From contig VLTN01000033.1 in the NCBI GenBank assembly GCA_008330645.1, forward strand, positions 310,001 to 374,000: a stretch of DNA of 64,000 nt. The letters run 5' to 3'. The number at the start of each line of letters is the position of its first letter. Within the stretch, counting starts at the first letter, position 1. Positions 42,122-52,353 of the stretch are shown here, in pieces. The DNA comes from Cafeteria roenbergensis. Taxonomy: Eukaryota; Sar; Bigyra; Bicosoecida; Cafeteriaceae. The notes under the pieces were generated by a model. That model was given only the letters and a program-made list of their open reading frames with translations. It did not search any database and was not told the origin of the DNA. The position numbers and the translations under genes were made by a program.

Positions 42122-45100
42122 TCAGTCCTCATGCAGGGAGCTCTCGCTTGATACAGTCATGGCCACCGCGTTGCCTGACGCGGCGTCGCTTCCCGCGCCC
42201 GCTTCGGGGTCCCGAGGAGTGTGCCGGTGGGCTGGGCGGCCGACCGCGGGCCGCACGTCGGCGCCCACCATGGCGCCGAAGGAGCGGGAATGCTCGCTGG
42301 GACCGGGCTGCGACCGGTGCCACACGTCAGGGGCGCTGTACGTCATGCGCAGGGCAGCGCTTCGCTCCCCCACGGGCTGCAGCCCCCCGCCACTCCGGTA
42401 TGCCGCGTCTGCGCTGTAGGGGGTGTCGGCAGCGCTGGCCGGCGCGTCGCCGCCAGCGCCAGAGACAGCGACGGCGGCCCACAGGTCGTCCCCGCCAGCT
42501 CCGCTCGGCGACGCCTCCCCGCCAGCGGGGCGCGGCGGCTTGCCTGTCAGCACAACCGGGCCCGCGGTCGGGGGCGGGCGCTCGTCAGTCGAGGAGTGTG
42601 CCGCGCTGGGACCGACCGCGGCTCTGCCGGCGCCGGCGGTGGCAGCAGCCACGCCCGTCGCCGTTGCGACGTTCCCCGAATGGCTGCCAGGCACTGCGTC
42701 GAGCGCAGCCGCAGCCGCCCCGGCGCTATGAGAGGGGGAGGCCGCCGCCCCAATGCCGCTGATGGGACGACCAGCAGCGGAGGTCGGGGAGCGGCGGCGC
42801 GGCGGCTGCAGCTTGGGCGCCGGGTCGTCCGCCTCGAGCTCAGCCGTTGCGCGCTTGGCCGCAGCGTCGGCCAGTCTGGCCTGGGTCAGGTCCCAGTCCT
42901 CCTCCGCACCGCGGGGGAGGTGGTCCCGCGCCTGCGCAGCCGAGGCGGGCGCAGGCTGGTGCTGGTGCGAAGGCGGGCGGTGCCTGTCGCCGGCTCCGTT
43001 CGCGCGCGGCTCGCTGGCGGGCTGGGGGGGGCCTTGCTGGACCGGCCGGGAAGCGGCGGCGGGAGCCCCGCCAACCAGCGCAGAGGACGAGGCGGGGGCT
43101 GGGTGGGCCGGGCGGGCTGCCCCGGCTTGGCTGGCCGGACCGACGGAGACGCCACCGAGCGCCGGGGCCGGGGCCAGGGCGCGCTCTCGAGAGCGGACGA
43201 AGGCGTTTCCGTGTCCGGGGTCCGCGGTAGGTGGTGCAGCGACGGGCCTGGCGGCCCGCATGGAGGCCGTGTGAGCAGCGGGCGGCTCCTGGCCGGGGTC
43301 CGCGTCCGCTGGGGGGAAGTGGGGCGGCGGGCGCAGCGAGGGGTCCAGCAGCATCGCGTCGCGAGGGGCGTCGCGGTCGGGGAAGTGTCCAGGGTATGCC
43401 GGCATGGGCGGATAGGGCTGGGCGGCGTGCGGAGCGGCGGCGGGCCGGTGCACGGGAGGCGGTTGGTGGGACATCGCGTCGGCAGGAGGGCCCGGCCCGA
43501 AGTGGTGGTACTGCGGGCGCGGGTGGTACGGGTGCTGCTGCGCCGGCGCCGGCGCCATCGGGGGTGGCGGCGGGGGAAGGGGCTGGTGGTGATGGTGGTG
43601 GTGGTGGTGGGGGGCGTGCTGGTGGACGTGCGTGGCCGGGCCGGCGTCTGCGGCGGCACCGTACGCCATGGAGCCGGAGGGCATCCACGGCATGCTCACC
43701 GACCCGCCGCCGTGGGGCTGGTACCGGGGCTGGGCCGCGCCTGGGTGGGCGTACTGTGCCGCCCAGTCGCCGGCGGGCACCGGCTGCGACTGCGAGATGA
43801 ACCGCCGGCCCGCCGTCACGCCCTGGTAGTAGGCGGCGGCGATCTCGGCACTCGCGGTCGCCGAAGGGGCCATGGGCGCCATCATCGGGGGCGGCGGGGG
43901 CGGGGGGTGACCCCCCCTGTAGCCCGCCGGAGGCGGCATGGCCTGGGCGGCGGGGCGCTGGTGGAAGCCTCCCAGGTGGCGGGATTGCGGGGGCGCGCGC
44001 GCGTGAGCGTACGAGATGCCCTGCCCGTAGTGGTGCGAGGGGGCAAACGCGTGCCCACGCGGCGCCTCTGCCTCTGGGCCGCCGCGTTGGGCGCGCCGGG
44101 TGCGCCGGCGCCGCCTCCCGCGCCTTCCAGCGCTGCCGCCTCCGTCGTCCGACCCGTCCCACGCAGCGTGGCCGTCCCCACGGCGAGAGCCGTCCTCCCG
44201 GGCGTCGCTCCGCCCTGCGCCGGACGAGACGGAGCCGGACCGGCCCTCGGCCCCGCCCCTTGAGCTGCTGCGGCCCATCACCGCCTCGCTGTCGTCAGCA
44301 TCGCTGCGCCTGCGCCGCGGGGCCACGGGCGCCACGTACCCCACGGACGCTTCCAGCTCCTCGAGCGTCTCGGGGGGCAGGCGCGACTCGTGCGGCGAGA
44401 ACACAAGCCGAATGATGGCGGTCGGCGCGGGGTCGCTGCCGCGCGCCGCGCGCCCCCCGCCTCCCGCGCCCTTGAACGTGACCCGGCGCAGGCGAAACCT
44501 GTCCGCGAGCTTGTGGATCAGCATCCGCTTGTATGCGTTCAGGATGGAGGAGTCTCGCGTCAGCAGCTTGCCACCAACTGCAAGGGCTTCCGCCGAGTCG
44601 GCAGCGCCGCTGCCTGCCTCAGAAGCCCCAGCGCCGCCCGCCCGCTCGTCGGGCCCGTTCACCTCGCCGCCGGACGCAATGATAGCCAGCCCCTCCTCGA
44701 CGAGGCTTTGGCACTTGGCCTCCTCCTTGAGCAGCCACTCGCGCTCGGCTTGCTTGCCCAATGCTTCGATCAGCTTGCGCGCTCCCACCTCCAGGTCGTG
44801 GCTCTGGCCGTCGATCACAAGGCCGGCGCGGCCTCCCAGCTCGCGGTCCATGCCCGTTGCGCGCGCCGGGCGCGCGGCGCGGGCCCCCGGGGCGTCGCTG
44901 CCGCCGCCGTTTGACGCATGGTTCCCCGCGCGGGAGTGGATTGGCATTGGGCCCGCGCTCGTCGCCCACGGCACCGGCTGCTCTCCGTGCATGGCACGGT
45001 GAGCAGCTTCCCAGTCGCCATGGGAGGGCGCGTGGGCTGCGGAGGGTCTGGCGTGGTGGTCGGCGGCAGCCCGAGGCCCGCGTTCCCCCGCGTCCCTGCG

Positions 45101-45310
45101 GGGCGAGCGACGGCTCCCCGCGTCCGGCCAGCCTCGGCTGGGCGCCGTTTCGCCCGCGGCAAAGCTGGGGCTCGGCAGGACAGCGGCGATACTGACCCCG
45201 CCGGGGGCCGCGAGGGGCCCGCTGCCCCAGAACGTGGAAGAGGTATGGCCCGGCGGCGTGAAGGGCACGATGGGCGCAACTCGCCTCGAAGGGCTTGGCG
45301 GGTGCTCCAT
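42122..45310 (-). CDS. R3H-domain RNA-binding protein
   Basis: 1062 aa, one exon, from the ATG at 45310 (MEHPPSPSRRVAPIVPFTPP). Residues about 245-275 carry the R3H core: DSSILNAYKRMLIHKLADRF, with Arg-X3-His in RMLIH, as in R3HDM/encore proteins, which bind single-stranded nucleic acid and act in mRNA regulation. A helical segment (VGARKLIEALGKQAEREWLL) precedes it, and SPHESRLPPETLEELEASVG follows. The C-terminal 700 residues are Pro/His/Gly/Gln-rich and disordered, typical for such proteins. The start is chosen because conserved-looking sequence begins there; CCGCAG stands two bases before the ATG, so a 5'-UTR intron is likely. The frame stays open upstream to 46285 without convincing coding content. 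Confidence 0.85.
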   Translation of the reverse strand: MEHPPSPSRRVAPIVPFTPPGHTSSTFWGSGPLAAPGGVSIAAVLPSPSFAAGETAPSRGWPDAGSRRSPRRDAGERGPRAAADHHARPSAAHAPSHGDWEAAHRAMHGEQPVPWATSAGPMPIHSRAGNHASNGGGSDAPGARAARPARATGMDRELGGRAGLVIDGQSHDLEVGARKLIEALGKQAEREWLLKEEAKCQSLVEEGLAIIASGGEVNGPDERAGGAGASEAGSGAADSAEALAVGGKLLTRDSSILNAYKRMLIHKLADRFRLRRVTFKGAGGGGRAARGSDPAPTAIIRLVFSPHESRLPPETLEELEASVGYVAPVAPRRRRSDADDSEAVMGRSSSRGGAEGRSGSVSSGAGRSDAREDGSRRGDGHAAWDGSDDGGGSAGRRGRRRRRTRRAQRGGPEAEAPRGHAFAPSHHYGQGISYAHARAPPQSRHLGGFHQRPAAQAMPPPAGYRGGHPPPPPPPMMAPMAPSATASAEIAAAYYQGVTAGRRFISQSQPVPAGDWAAQYAHPGAAQPRYQPHGGGSVSMPWMPSGSMAYGAAADAGPATHVHQHAPHHHHHHHHQPLPPPPPPMAPAPAQQHPYHPRPQYHHFGPGPPADAMSHQPPPVHRPAAAPHAAQPYPPMPAYPGHFPDRDAPRDAMLLDPSLRPPPHFPPADADPGQEPPAAHTASMRAARPVAAPPTADPGHGNAFVRSRERALAPAPALGGVSVGPASQAGAARPAHPAPASSSALVGGAPAAASRPVQQGPPQPASEPRANGAGDRHRPPSHQHQPAPASAAQARDHLPRGAEEDWDLTQARLADAAAKRATAELEADDPAPKLQPPRRRSPTSAAGRPISGIGAAASPSHSAGAAAAALDAVPGSHSGNVATATGVAAATAGAGRAAVGPSAAHSSTDERPPPTAGPVVLTGKPPRPAGGEASPSGAGGDDLWAAVAVSGAGGDAPASAADTPYSADAAYRSGGGLQPVGERSAALRMTYSAPDVWHRSQPGPSEHSRSFGAMVGADVRPAVGRPAHRHTPRDPEAGAGSDAASGNAVAMTVSSESSLHED
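43588..43612 (-). repeat. (GGT)n run encoding poly-His
   Basis: GTGGTGATGGTGGTG-type triplets encode consecutive His in the disordered tail of the R3H protein. Confidence 0.75.
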
Positions 45311-47181
45311 CGCTGCGGCGGACTGCTGGCACCTCGTCCGCGGCGAGACGGCAGCTGCGCGGGGCGGCTCTCTGGCCCACTCGTGGAAGCGCCCGCGAGA
45401 GTGGCCGCCGTGCTGGGGCAGGGCGCCGAAAACGGTCTGCGGACCTGCTGCAGCTCGCGGTGGTTTGGAGGCAGATCCCGGCGCTGCTCGAGTTCGGGAT
45501 GCCCTGCAGAAATCCAAGCCCTCGGAGCGCAGTCGCCTCGCCGCGCGGAGCTGAGAGCCCGGGGAGGGGGCAGCCGCGATCGCGGCCTCCCGAAGCTCGG
45601 CTGGCCACGGGTGCGGCGGCCCGGAGCTCCAGAGTTGCTCGCTGCAGGCTCCGCCAGGTCTGGGCGCCTCGGCCGTGCGCCCTTGCAGCCCGGCGGCGGC
45701 GCCCCGCTTGGGCTGCAACGCCGGACCAGCGGCGCGCCCTGCATCGTCGTTGTGCGAGGCAGGGGCAGCGCGAAGGCTGCAGTGCATGTCCGCACTGCGG
45801 GGGCGGCGCGGGGGCTCGCGGGGGTGCGGGGGGGATTTGGGGGACCTTCGAGCAGCAGGCGAGGTGAAAGCTCTAATGCACGCAGATGCCTCGCTGCCCC
45901 TCTTGCACGGGCCGCTGAGCACGGGCCCGACGCAACTTGGTGGGGGGAGGTCTCCTGGTGCGCCGAGGGCCTCGTGGCGCACCCACCCGGCCCAAGTCGC
46001 CTTGCCAGACCGGGGCGCCATGAGGCAGCCGCGAGCGGTTCTCCGTCGCTCGCGCACCTCCCGCCGCCCCCCGGGGTTGCATGCACGCGCGACATCGCCT
46101 GCCCTCCAGCCCCGGTGCGGCGATTGAGAGCGCTGGCCAGCGCGGTGCTCACGGCTTCTCCTCCGGGGCTTGACCAGCTGGGCGCGAGTGCGGCCGGCTG
46201 GGCTCAACTCCGTTCGGCGAGGCGACTGCAGCGAGAGCACAGCAGGCCGCGGAGAAGAGCGCAGACATCCCCGGCGAAGGTTCACCCTCGCCGATTGGGG
46301 GCGGAACGCCAGGCGACGCGCCCGTGCGCGCCCGGTCGGCGCCGCCTCCGTCCGGGCCGGCGGCGCGCGGCTCCGCCCAGGTGTCCACCCGCAGGGCCGG
46401 TGCGCGGCGCCGGAGCGGGAGCGCTCGGGGTGGAGCTGGGTCCTCGTCTGCGAGGCTCATCGCGACGCTTTGCCTGACGCCGCAACTCATTTTGGCGGAA
46501 ACGGCTGCCTCGGCGAGGCCGCGCGTCCCGTCAGTTGGGGGGCAAGGGAGGGTGGGCGGGCCGCTCCGCGAGCAGCGCAGGCAGCCGGGCTCGGCCGCGC
46601 GCAATGTGGCGCACGAAACTGGCAACCTCGATCCCTGCCAGAGCCCGAGCCACGGGCGGGCTGGCTCCTGCGAGGCGGCACGGACTGTTCGCCCTGCTGG
46701 TGGACTGCCGCGCGTCTTCCGGGCCTCGCAGGCCCACAGCTGCCGCACCGCAGCGGAGGCCCGCTCGCCCGCCGGCTGGGGCGCCCGACGAGGCGCTGGG
46801 GGGCGCGAGGTCCCGCAGCGGCGGCGGCGGAGCAGCTCGCGAGCGGGCGTTTCCGGCCAGCCGGAGCTGCTGTCTCCGCATCAACGAGGGGCTGCTTCGC
46901 ATTGCACGCCGCCAGGCTGCGGCGCGTCGCACTGGCGCGACGCCGCCCGCGTCGCGCCCGGCGCGAGGCCGCGTGCCGCCACTTCGGCCAGGGCCGCGGG
47001 CGCCAACAGGGCCGGCGCCCAGCGGCCAGAGGCCGGCGCTCCCAGCGCAGCGCCGCCCTCGCCGCAGCGGGCCTTTTGCCGCGGCAGAGGGCGGGCTGGT
47101 CGATCGCAGGCCGCGGGGACGATCGACCAAGCGCGGCGCATCGGCGCGGCATTCCCCTGGCCCAGAGCGCACAGAGCGGAA
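45311..47181. promoter_or_regulatory. 1.9-kb divergent region, R3H gene (-) / CHMP5 (+)
   Basis: Largest gene-poor stretch. Many overlapping open frames on both strands, as expected by chance at this GC content. A minus-strand frame at 46149-46460 (starting MSLADEDPAPPRALP) begins with ATG and includes a weak hydrophobic stretch, but I cannot support it as a gene. Leader exons or introns of either neighbour may lie here. Confidence 0.4.
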
Positions 47182-48329
47182 ATGTTCGGGCGCGTGTTCG
47201 GCCGGGCTCCGGCCCCAGCGGCGCCCGCCGCCCCGGCGGCCCCTGTGCGGAGCCTTGCGGAGACCATCGAGGACGCTGACAAGCGGGGCGCGCACATGCA
47301 GGCCAAGGTGAGGCTTTGCCTCGACAGCGACGCGCGCACCGCTCCGGCGCCCGCCCCGAGCGTGCACCCGTCGGGCGCTGCGGGGTCGGTCCTACCATCA
47401 TGCTCGAGGCGGGCGGGGCGCGAGGTGCCTCGAGCTGGGAGGGGGGGGGCGTGGGCTGGGCTCCGCCTGAGCCGCGCGTGGGTTCCGAGAAGCTTCCGGC
47501 AGCGGCCAGGCCGCACCTACGCCGAGGCCAGGCGCCGGCAGGACCCGGCTCCGGCCGACCGTCACGCCAAGCTGGGGCCGTCGGCCCGGCCCGCGGTGGC
47601 TGCCCTCGATCGGCAGCCGCGCCTCCCGGTTCTGCGTCCCATTGGCTCGTGCATTCCCTGCTGGCCTCCAACCTCGCCTCCGCCCCCGCCTCCCCGCCGC
47701 GCCTCTGCTCGCAGATTGCGGCGTGCAACAAGGAGCTCCACGGGCTGAAGCAGCAGCTTGCCCGCACGCGCTCCCCTGCCCAGCAGAACCTGATCAAGAA
47801 AAAAATGCTGGCGATTCTGCAGCGGCGCAAGCTCTACGAGCGCAACGCCTCGCAGATGATGTCAGTAGCCACCAAGATGGAGTCCACCAGCATGGCGATT
47901 GAGTCTGCGGAGATGGCCACGAACCAGGTCGCCACCATCCGGCAGCAGGTGGGCGTGCTCAAGGACAAGACCGCTGAGCTGGACCTGGACGCGCTCGAGG
48001 ATGCGCAGGATGACTTGGAGGACCTCATGGGCGACGTCGACGAGGTCCACGAGATCATGGGCCGCTCCTTTGGCATGGATGAAGTGAGCGACGCCGACCT
48101 CGACGCGGAGCTGGCGCTCATCGGGGAGGAGGATGGGCTGGATTTGGGCGAGGAGTTTGACGGCATCGAGGCCGGGCCTGGCGGCGTGTCGGACCCCTAC
48201 GCGATGCCCGCCGTCCCGGCTGCGGCTGCGGCGTCCTCAGCGGGGCCTGTGCCGGTCGCCGCGGGAACGGCCATGCCCGCTGTTCCCGCTGCCAGTGGCA
48301 GCCACGACGCCTACGGCGGCACTCTGTAA
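47182..48329 (+). CDS. CHMP5: ESCRT-III subunit CHMP5/VPS60
   Basis: 246 aa from exons 47182-47307 (MFGRVFGRAPAPAAP to AHMQAK) and 47715-48329, with a 407-nt intron (GTGAGG to CTCGCAG). Snf7-family protein with a basic, helical N-terminal half (LKQQLARTRSPAQQNLIKKK, LQRRKLYERNASQM) and an acidic C-terminal half. LEDAQDDLEDLMGDVDEVHE then MGRSFG and DLDAELALIGEE is the CHMP5/VPS60 pattern (human: LQDQLEDMMEDANEIQE, LSRSYG, DDLEAELDALGDE), separating it from CHMP1-4 and 6. It acts on endosomes in multivesicular-body formation with VTA1/VPS4. The N-terminal MFGRVFG also matches MNRLFGK of the family. Confidence 0.95.
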
Positions 48330-48344
48330 GCGGCCCGAGCGCCT

Positions 48345-48376
48345 CGTGTGTGCGTGTGCGTGTGTCTGTGTGCGTC
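48345..48376 (+). repeat. GT-rich tract just after the CHMP5 stop
   Basis: GTGTGTGCGTGTGCG-type sequence starts about 16 bases after the stop codon. It resembles the GU-rich element used downstream of polyadenylation sites; that role is inference. Confidence 0.5.
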
Positions 48377-48547
48377 ATCTCCACCCCTTCACGTCGTTCA
48401 TGCGTGCATTTGCTGCCGGGCATACGCCAGTCTTTCACAGCGGGCAGCGACCGGCAGACTCGGTGCAGCGCAGGGCCGGGCAACGCCCCGCGCACGCTCT
48501 GCAAACAGCTCCCCACCAGCGCCCGTCGCGCCCGCTCACCGGCCGGG

Positions 48548-51500
48548 TCAGCGCTTCGCCGTAGCTCGCTTCGTCGCCTTCTTCTTCTTCTTCTTGCCCG
48601 ACGGCTTGGGCTTGGTGCCGAGGCCGAGAGCGTCGCGGAGCTCGGGGAAGGGGTGGCGCTCGAGCGCCACGCCGGGAAGGCTCACGCCCCGAGCCTCGAT
48701 TGCGGCGGCCGCGGACGTGCTGCCGCCTGCCGCCCGCCCCGGGGCTGCGGACGCGGACGCTGGCCGGCCGGCCTTGGCGCCGGCTGCTGCTGCCTTGGAC
48801 GCAACCCTCCCCGCGGTCGCCGGCCTTGCCGGCTTACCGGTGCCCTTGCTGGTGCCCTTGGCAGCCTTCTTCGACTTGGGCTTGGAGGCCTTTGCAGCCG
48901 CTGCTGCTGCTGCGGCAGCGGAGGCGGCTGCCGCGGCAGCAGCTCCTCGGCTCTCGATGGACCGGCGAACGGCCGCTTCGCGCTCCGCCTGCGCCTCTGC
49001 AGCGCGGCTCTTTGCGGCGAGGCTTGCCTCCCAGGCCGCGGCCTCTTCCTCGGGGGAGAGCACTAGCGCGCGAGCGAGGCTCTTGGCCGGCGGCAGCATC
49101 GACGCCAGGCCAGCTCGCTCGAAGGCCGCGCGGATGGCATCGGCGCTGTCGGTGACCGCGCGTGTCCCCCTCGAGGAAGCAGGGCGCTGGCCGGACGTCA
49201 ACCGGGGGCGCTGCACCGGCCGCCAGCTGGACCTCAGGAACCCGCTGGCGGCAGGGGCGTCGCCAGGCCCGCTGAGCCCCTCGCCTGCTCGCGCTGCCGC
49301 CCCACCGTCCGCCCTCCCGGCGGAGGGAGGCACTGCGGGCGCGGCCGGTTCCAGATGTCCCGCTTCAGGGCCGCGGGCGCCGCCGCTGCGCGGAGACTCG
49401 GCCCGCGATTTGGCCTCCTCGCTGGCCGCCGCCGACGCGGACGCGCTGGTGCTTGCGCTCGATGACGTGCCCCCTGGGCGGCGGGAGCGGCGCGAGGGCG
49501 GCGAGGGCGGCGCGGACGACTCAGCGGACCGCCACCCGTGCGTTCCCGCGTCGCCCAGCCGCATGAAACCCCTCGCCGAGGGCCTGTCCTTGGCCTGGCC
49601 GCGGTTTCGCCTCGCACCGGCGGCTGCGGCCGCAGTTGCGAGCGGCGGCACGGGCGGCGGGGCGGCGGAAGCCGGCACGGCCACAGGCTGCGGCAGGCGC
49701 GCCCTCACGGCAGAGGCCGGCCTACCGCCAGTGCCGGTGCTGGCGTCGTGCACAGAGGCAGTGGCGCTCCACGGCCGCCGGTCAGAGGGCCGCACGCTGG
49801 CCAGCGGGGCGCGGCCGGTGGCCGGGCCGCCAACTGCCCCGGCTTCGGCCACAGCCTGCGCCATGCCGCTGGCAGAGCCGACCGGCCGGCCGCTGGCACT
49901 GAAGCCTCGCCCCGCCCCGCGCTGAGATCGGCCCGCCGAGGATCGCTCGGCCCAGCCCTCGCGGCCTCTTCCCGCCCCCGTGGCGGCCAATGAGCCGAGG
50001 CCGTCGAACCCGTCCAGGCCATCGTCGTCGTCGTCGTCGTCGTCATCCACTCTGATCGCAGCTTCGTAATCGTCACGTACAATCGCAGCCTCGTCATCAT
50101 CGAGCGCACTGGCGGTGCCTCGAAGCCCGAGGCCTGGGCCCGGTTCCAGCACATGCCTGCCTTGTGTCACCGCGAAACCGCCGTTGCCCGTGGGCACAAG
50201 CCTCCTCCCCCCCGTGCTGAACAGGTCGTCGTCGGCGGCCGCCACGGCCACTGACGCCGCCGTGGCCCGTGCCCGTGCGCCCGCCCCTCTGGCGGCGGTG
50301 AGCGCGCTCCTTCGAGTGTCGCCCGCCTGCGAGTCGGCAGCGGCCCGCAGACCCGTGCTGGCAGGGCGCGCTGAAGCAGGCCGGGAAGGCCTCCCCCCCG
50401 CCCGCGCAGACGCCTGCTCGATGACGGACGCCACCCCCCTGCCCAGCGAAGCGCCCTCGGGCACGGCGGAGGCCGGACGCCTCCTCGCCGCCAGCCGCCT
50501 CGTGGTCTCGGACCGCGCCGCCGCTCGCCGCTGCTCCCACTCCTGGAGCGTTGCTTTGAGCGACGCTGCGTCTCTCGCCTTGATGTCGGACGTCGCCCGA
50601 CGCTCGGCCCACACAGTGGCCAGGGAGCCATCGTCCCCAGCCCGAAGAAGCGCAGCCGTCGCGCGCATGTGCGCGGGCCGGCGGCCCAGAGGTATGGCCG
50701 ACAGCGGGCGGCTCCTGGCAGAGCCCGTTCCGGTAGAGCCCGCGCCCAGGCCGGATCGAGCGCTGGCGAGCGGCCGGGCAAGCCTGGCCTCGGCGCGCGC
50801 AGAGGCCGCCTCCATGCGGCGCGCAGACTCCACAGCCTCGCGGTGGATCTGCGAGCGGCGCTTGAGCTGCCAGCGGACCGAGCTCGTCTCCGCAGCCACG
50901 GACTTGGCAGCCGATGCCTCGGCGTGAGCGGCCTGCCTGGCGGATGCCGCAGCATCCAGAGACAGCATCAGCCGGCGCCTGGCGCCCGCAGCAGCCGTTG
51001 CGGCTCCGACGGCTGCCTTGTCCGCCTCTTCAGCGGCCGCCTTGGCCGACGCCACCTCGGGAAACCGAGACGCCAGCTGCCGATCGCGAGGCACCCGCGA
51101 GCTCGTCGCAGCCGATGCCGCCACGGCCCCGCCGTCGCCCTCGGCCTGCAGCAGGCGTTCCGCAGCATCCATGGCCTCGTCCAGCTCCCGCTCAGCTGCG
51201 TGCGCGGCTCGCCTCGCGTCCGCCGCGACGCTGTCCAGCGTCGCACACTCCTCTTGCAACGCCAGAGCAGCAGCGTCGGCGCGCTCGGCGCGCTCACGCA
51301 GTGCGCCAGCTGCCACAGAGGCCTCGGCTTGGCGCCGCTCAAGCCGGCGAGCGTGCGAAGACAGCACATCGCGGCGCTTGAAAACGGACAGGGGCTTGGC
51401 AACCACAACGGGCTCCACCGTCCGCGACGGGTCCTGAATGATTGCGCCCCTCCCAGACACCAGTGCGGACGCGGGCCGGCTCCATGCGACCGGGCTGCTC

Positions 51501-51595
51501 TCGCGCGGCGTCGCCGAGGCGCCCCTCCTCGTTGTCGACAGCCGAGCGCTCACTGGCCGCACGCGGCGGTTGAGACCGGCGGCTCCCGGCTCCAT
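48548..51595 (-). CDS. RPASA-motif coiled-coil protein, possibly axonemal
   Basis: 1015 aa, one exon, from the ATG at 51595 (MEPGAAGLNRRVRPVSARLS). Residues about 75-290 form a long coiled coil (SSHARRLERRQAEASVAAGA, AERELDEAMDAAERLLQAEG). RPASA and close variants (RPVSA, RPLSA, RPASS) recur across the protein, including GRPSRPASARPAST and GQRPASSRG. Such motifs are frequent in ciliary and microtubule-associated proteins of flagellated protists, so an axonemal or cytoskeletal role is inferred. There is a ten-Asp run, an Ala-rich helix and a very basic C-terminus (KKKKKKATKRATAKR). No enzyme motif. Confidence 0.78.
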   Translation of the reverse strand: MEPGAAGLNRRVRPVSARLSTTRRGASATPRESSPVAWSRPASALVSGRGAIIQDPSRTVEPVVVAKPLSVFKRRDVLSSHARRLERRQAEASVAAGALRERAERADAAALALQEECATLDSVAADARRAAHAAERELDEAMDAAERLLQAEGDGGAVAASAATSSRVPRDRQLASRFPEVASAKAAAEEADKAAVGAATAAAGARRRLMLSLDAAASARQAAHAEASAAKSVAAETSSVRWQLKRRSQIHREAVESARRMEAASARAEARLARPLASARSGLGAGSTGTGSARSRPLSAIPLGRRPAHMRATAALLRAGDDGSLATVWAERRATSDIKARDAASLKATLQEWEQRRAAARSETTRRLAARRRPASAVPEGASLGRGVASVIEQASARAGGRPSRPASARPASTGLRAAADSQAGDTRRSALTAARGAGARARATAASVAVAAADDDLFSTGGRRLVPTGNGGFAVTQGRHVLEPGPGLGLRGTASALDDDEAAIVRDDYEAAIRVDDDDDDDDDGLDGFDGLGSLAATGAGRGREGWAERSSAGRSQRGAGRGFSASGRPVGSASGMAQAVAEAGAVGGPATGRAPLASVRPSDRRPWSATASVHDASTGTGGRPASAVRARLPQPVAVPASAAPPPVPPLATAAAAAGARRNRGQAKDRPSARGFMRLGDAGTHGWRSAESSAPPSPPSRRSRRPGGTSSSASTSASASAAASEEAKSRAESPRSGGARGPEAGHLEPAAPAVPPSAGRADGGAAARAGEGLSGPGDAPAASGFLRSSWRPVQRPRLTSGQRPASSRGTRAVTDSADAIRAAFERAGLASMLPPAKSLARALVLSPEEEAAAWEASLAAKSRAAEAQAEREAAVRRSIESRGAAAAAAASAAAAAAAAAKASKPKSKKAAKGTSKGTGKPARPATAGRVASKAAAAGAKAGRPASASAAPGRAAGGSTSAAAAIEARGVSLPGVALERHPFPELRDALGLGTKPKPSGKKKKKKATKRATAKR
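50025..50050 (-). repeat. (GAC)n run encoding ten Asp
   Basis: GTC triplets on the plus strand encode a run of Asp in the RPASA protein. Confidence 0.8.
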
Positions 51596-52353
51596 TTTTG
51601 CTGCTTCGCACGCTCGCCGACGTCGAGGCCAGCTGCCCGGTCGCGAGTGACAAGTGCGGGCGATCGCCTCGCGCGCCGCCGGGCTCGTCGGGGGGCCTGT
51701 GAAGCCGATTGGGGCGCCGCAGCGCCGCCTTTTTGGCCAAACGATTGGGAGCGGGGTTGCTGGCAGAGCCGCAGGGCGTGGCCAAGCAACGGAGCAGGAT
51801 GGGTCTGCCTGTGGGCGCGCAAGCACGCCTCCAGCCAGAGCGCCAGCGGAGGCAGCGCGTCGGTACCAAGCCGACAGGGCTGATCTGGAAGCCGGGACGC
51901 GCGAAGGCGGCTTGGGCAGTGTCGGGTTGCAGAGCCGAGCAGGAGCTGGCGAACCCGCCGCCGGCGCAGCGCGTGTGTGGCGCTCGTGCTGGATGCGTCG
52001 AATGCACCCGTCCACAACCCGCATGACAGCGGGAGAGCGATTGCGGCTCTTCGCCCGAGCATTGCGCTTTTGCTGAATCCGGCGCATGTTTGGCACCCAT
52101 CGCCACGCGAAGCGAAGGGCCGCCGCACATGGCTGGCCCACGCACCGCGGAGCCTTGCCGGGCTCCAGAGGACAGTTTGCTGCCCACTGAAAATCAAGTT
52201 CGCTAGGCACGCGTGCAAACGCTGCCAAGCGGCCACGCAAAATTCATGCCGCGCACCCGGAGCAGCGCAGGCAGGAGCGCTTCTCAAGCCTGACGAGCAG
52301 ATGCAAAGCACATGCAGCTGCGAGGCGTAGGCGCCCATGCCTGCGCCGGGGAG
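51596..52353. other. Intergenic spacer upstream of the RPASA gene
   Basis: 758 bp between two minus-strand genes. Less GC-rich near 52180-52330. Overlapping open frames lack domains. No RNA gene or element seen. Confidence 0.45.

Noticed and set aside
46149-46460. Small minus-strand frame MSLADEDPAPPRALP
   Set aside because: About 100 codons without a domain or splice context in a region where many chance frames are open. Not enough support.
44918-46477. Long plus-strand frame antisense to the R3H gene
   Set aside because: Arg/Gly/Pro-rich shadow typical of antisense reading at high GC; no family resemblance.
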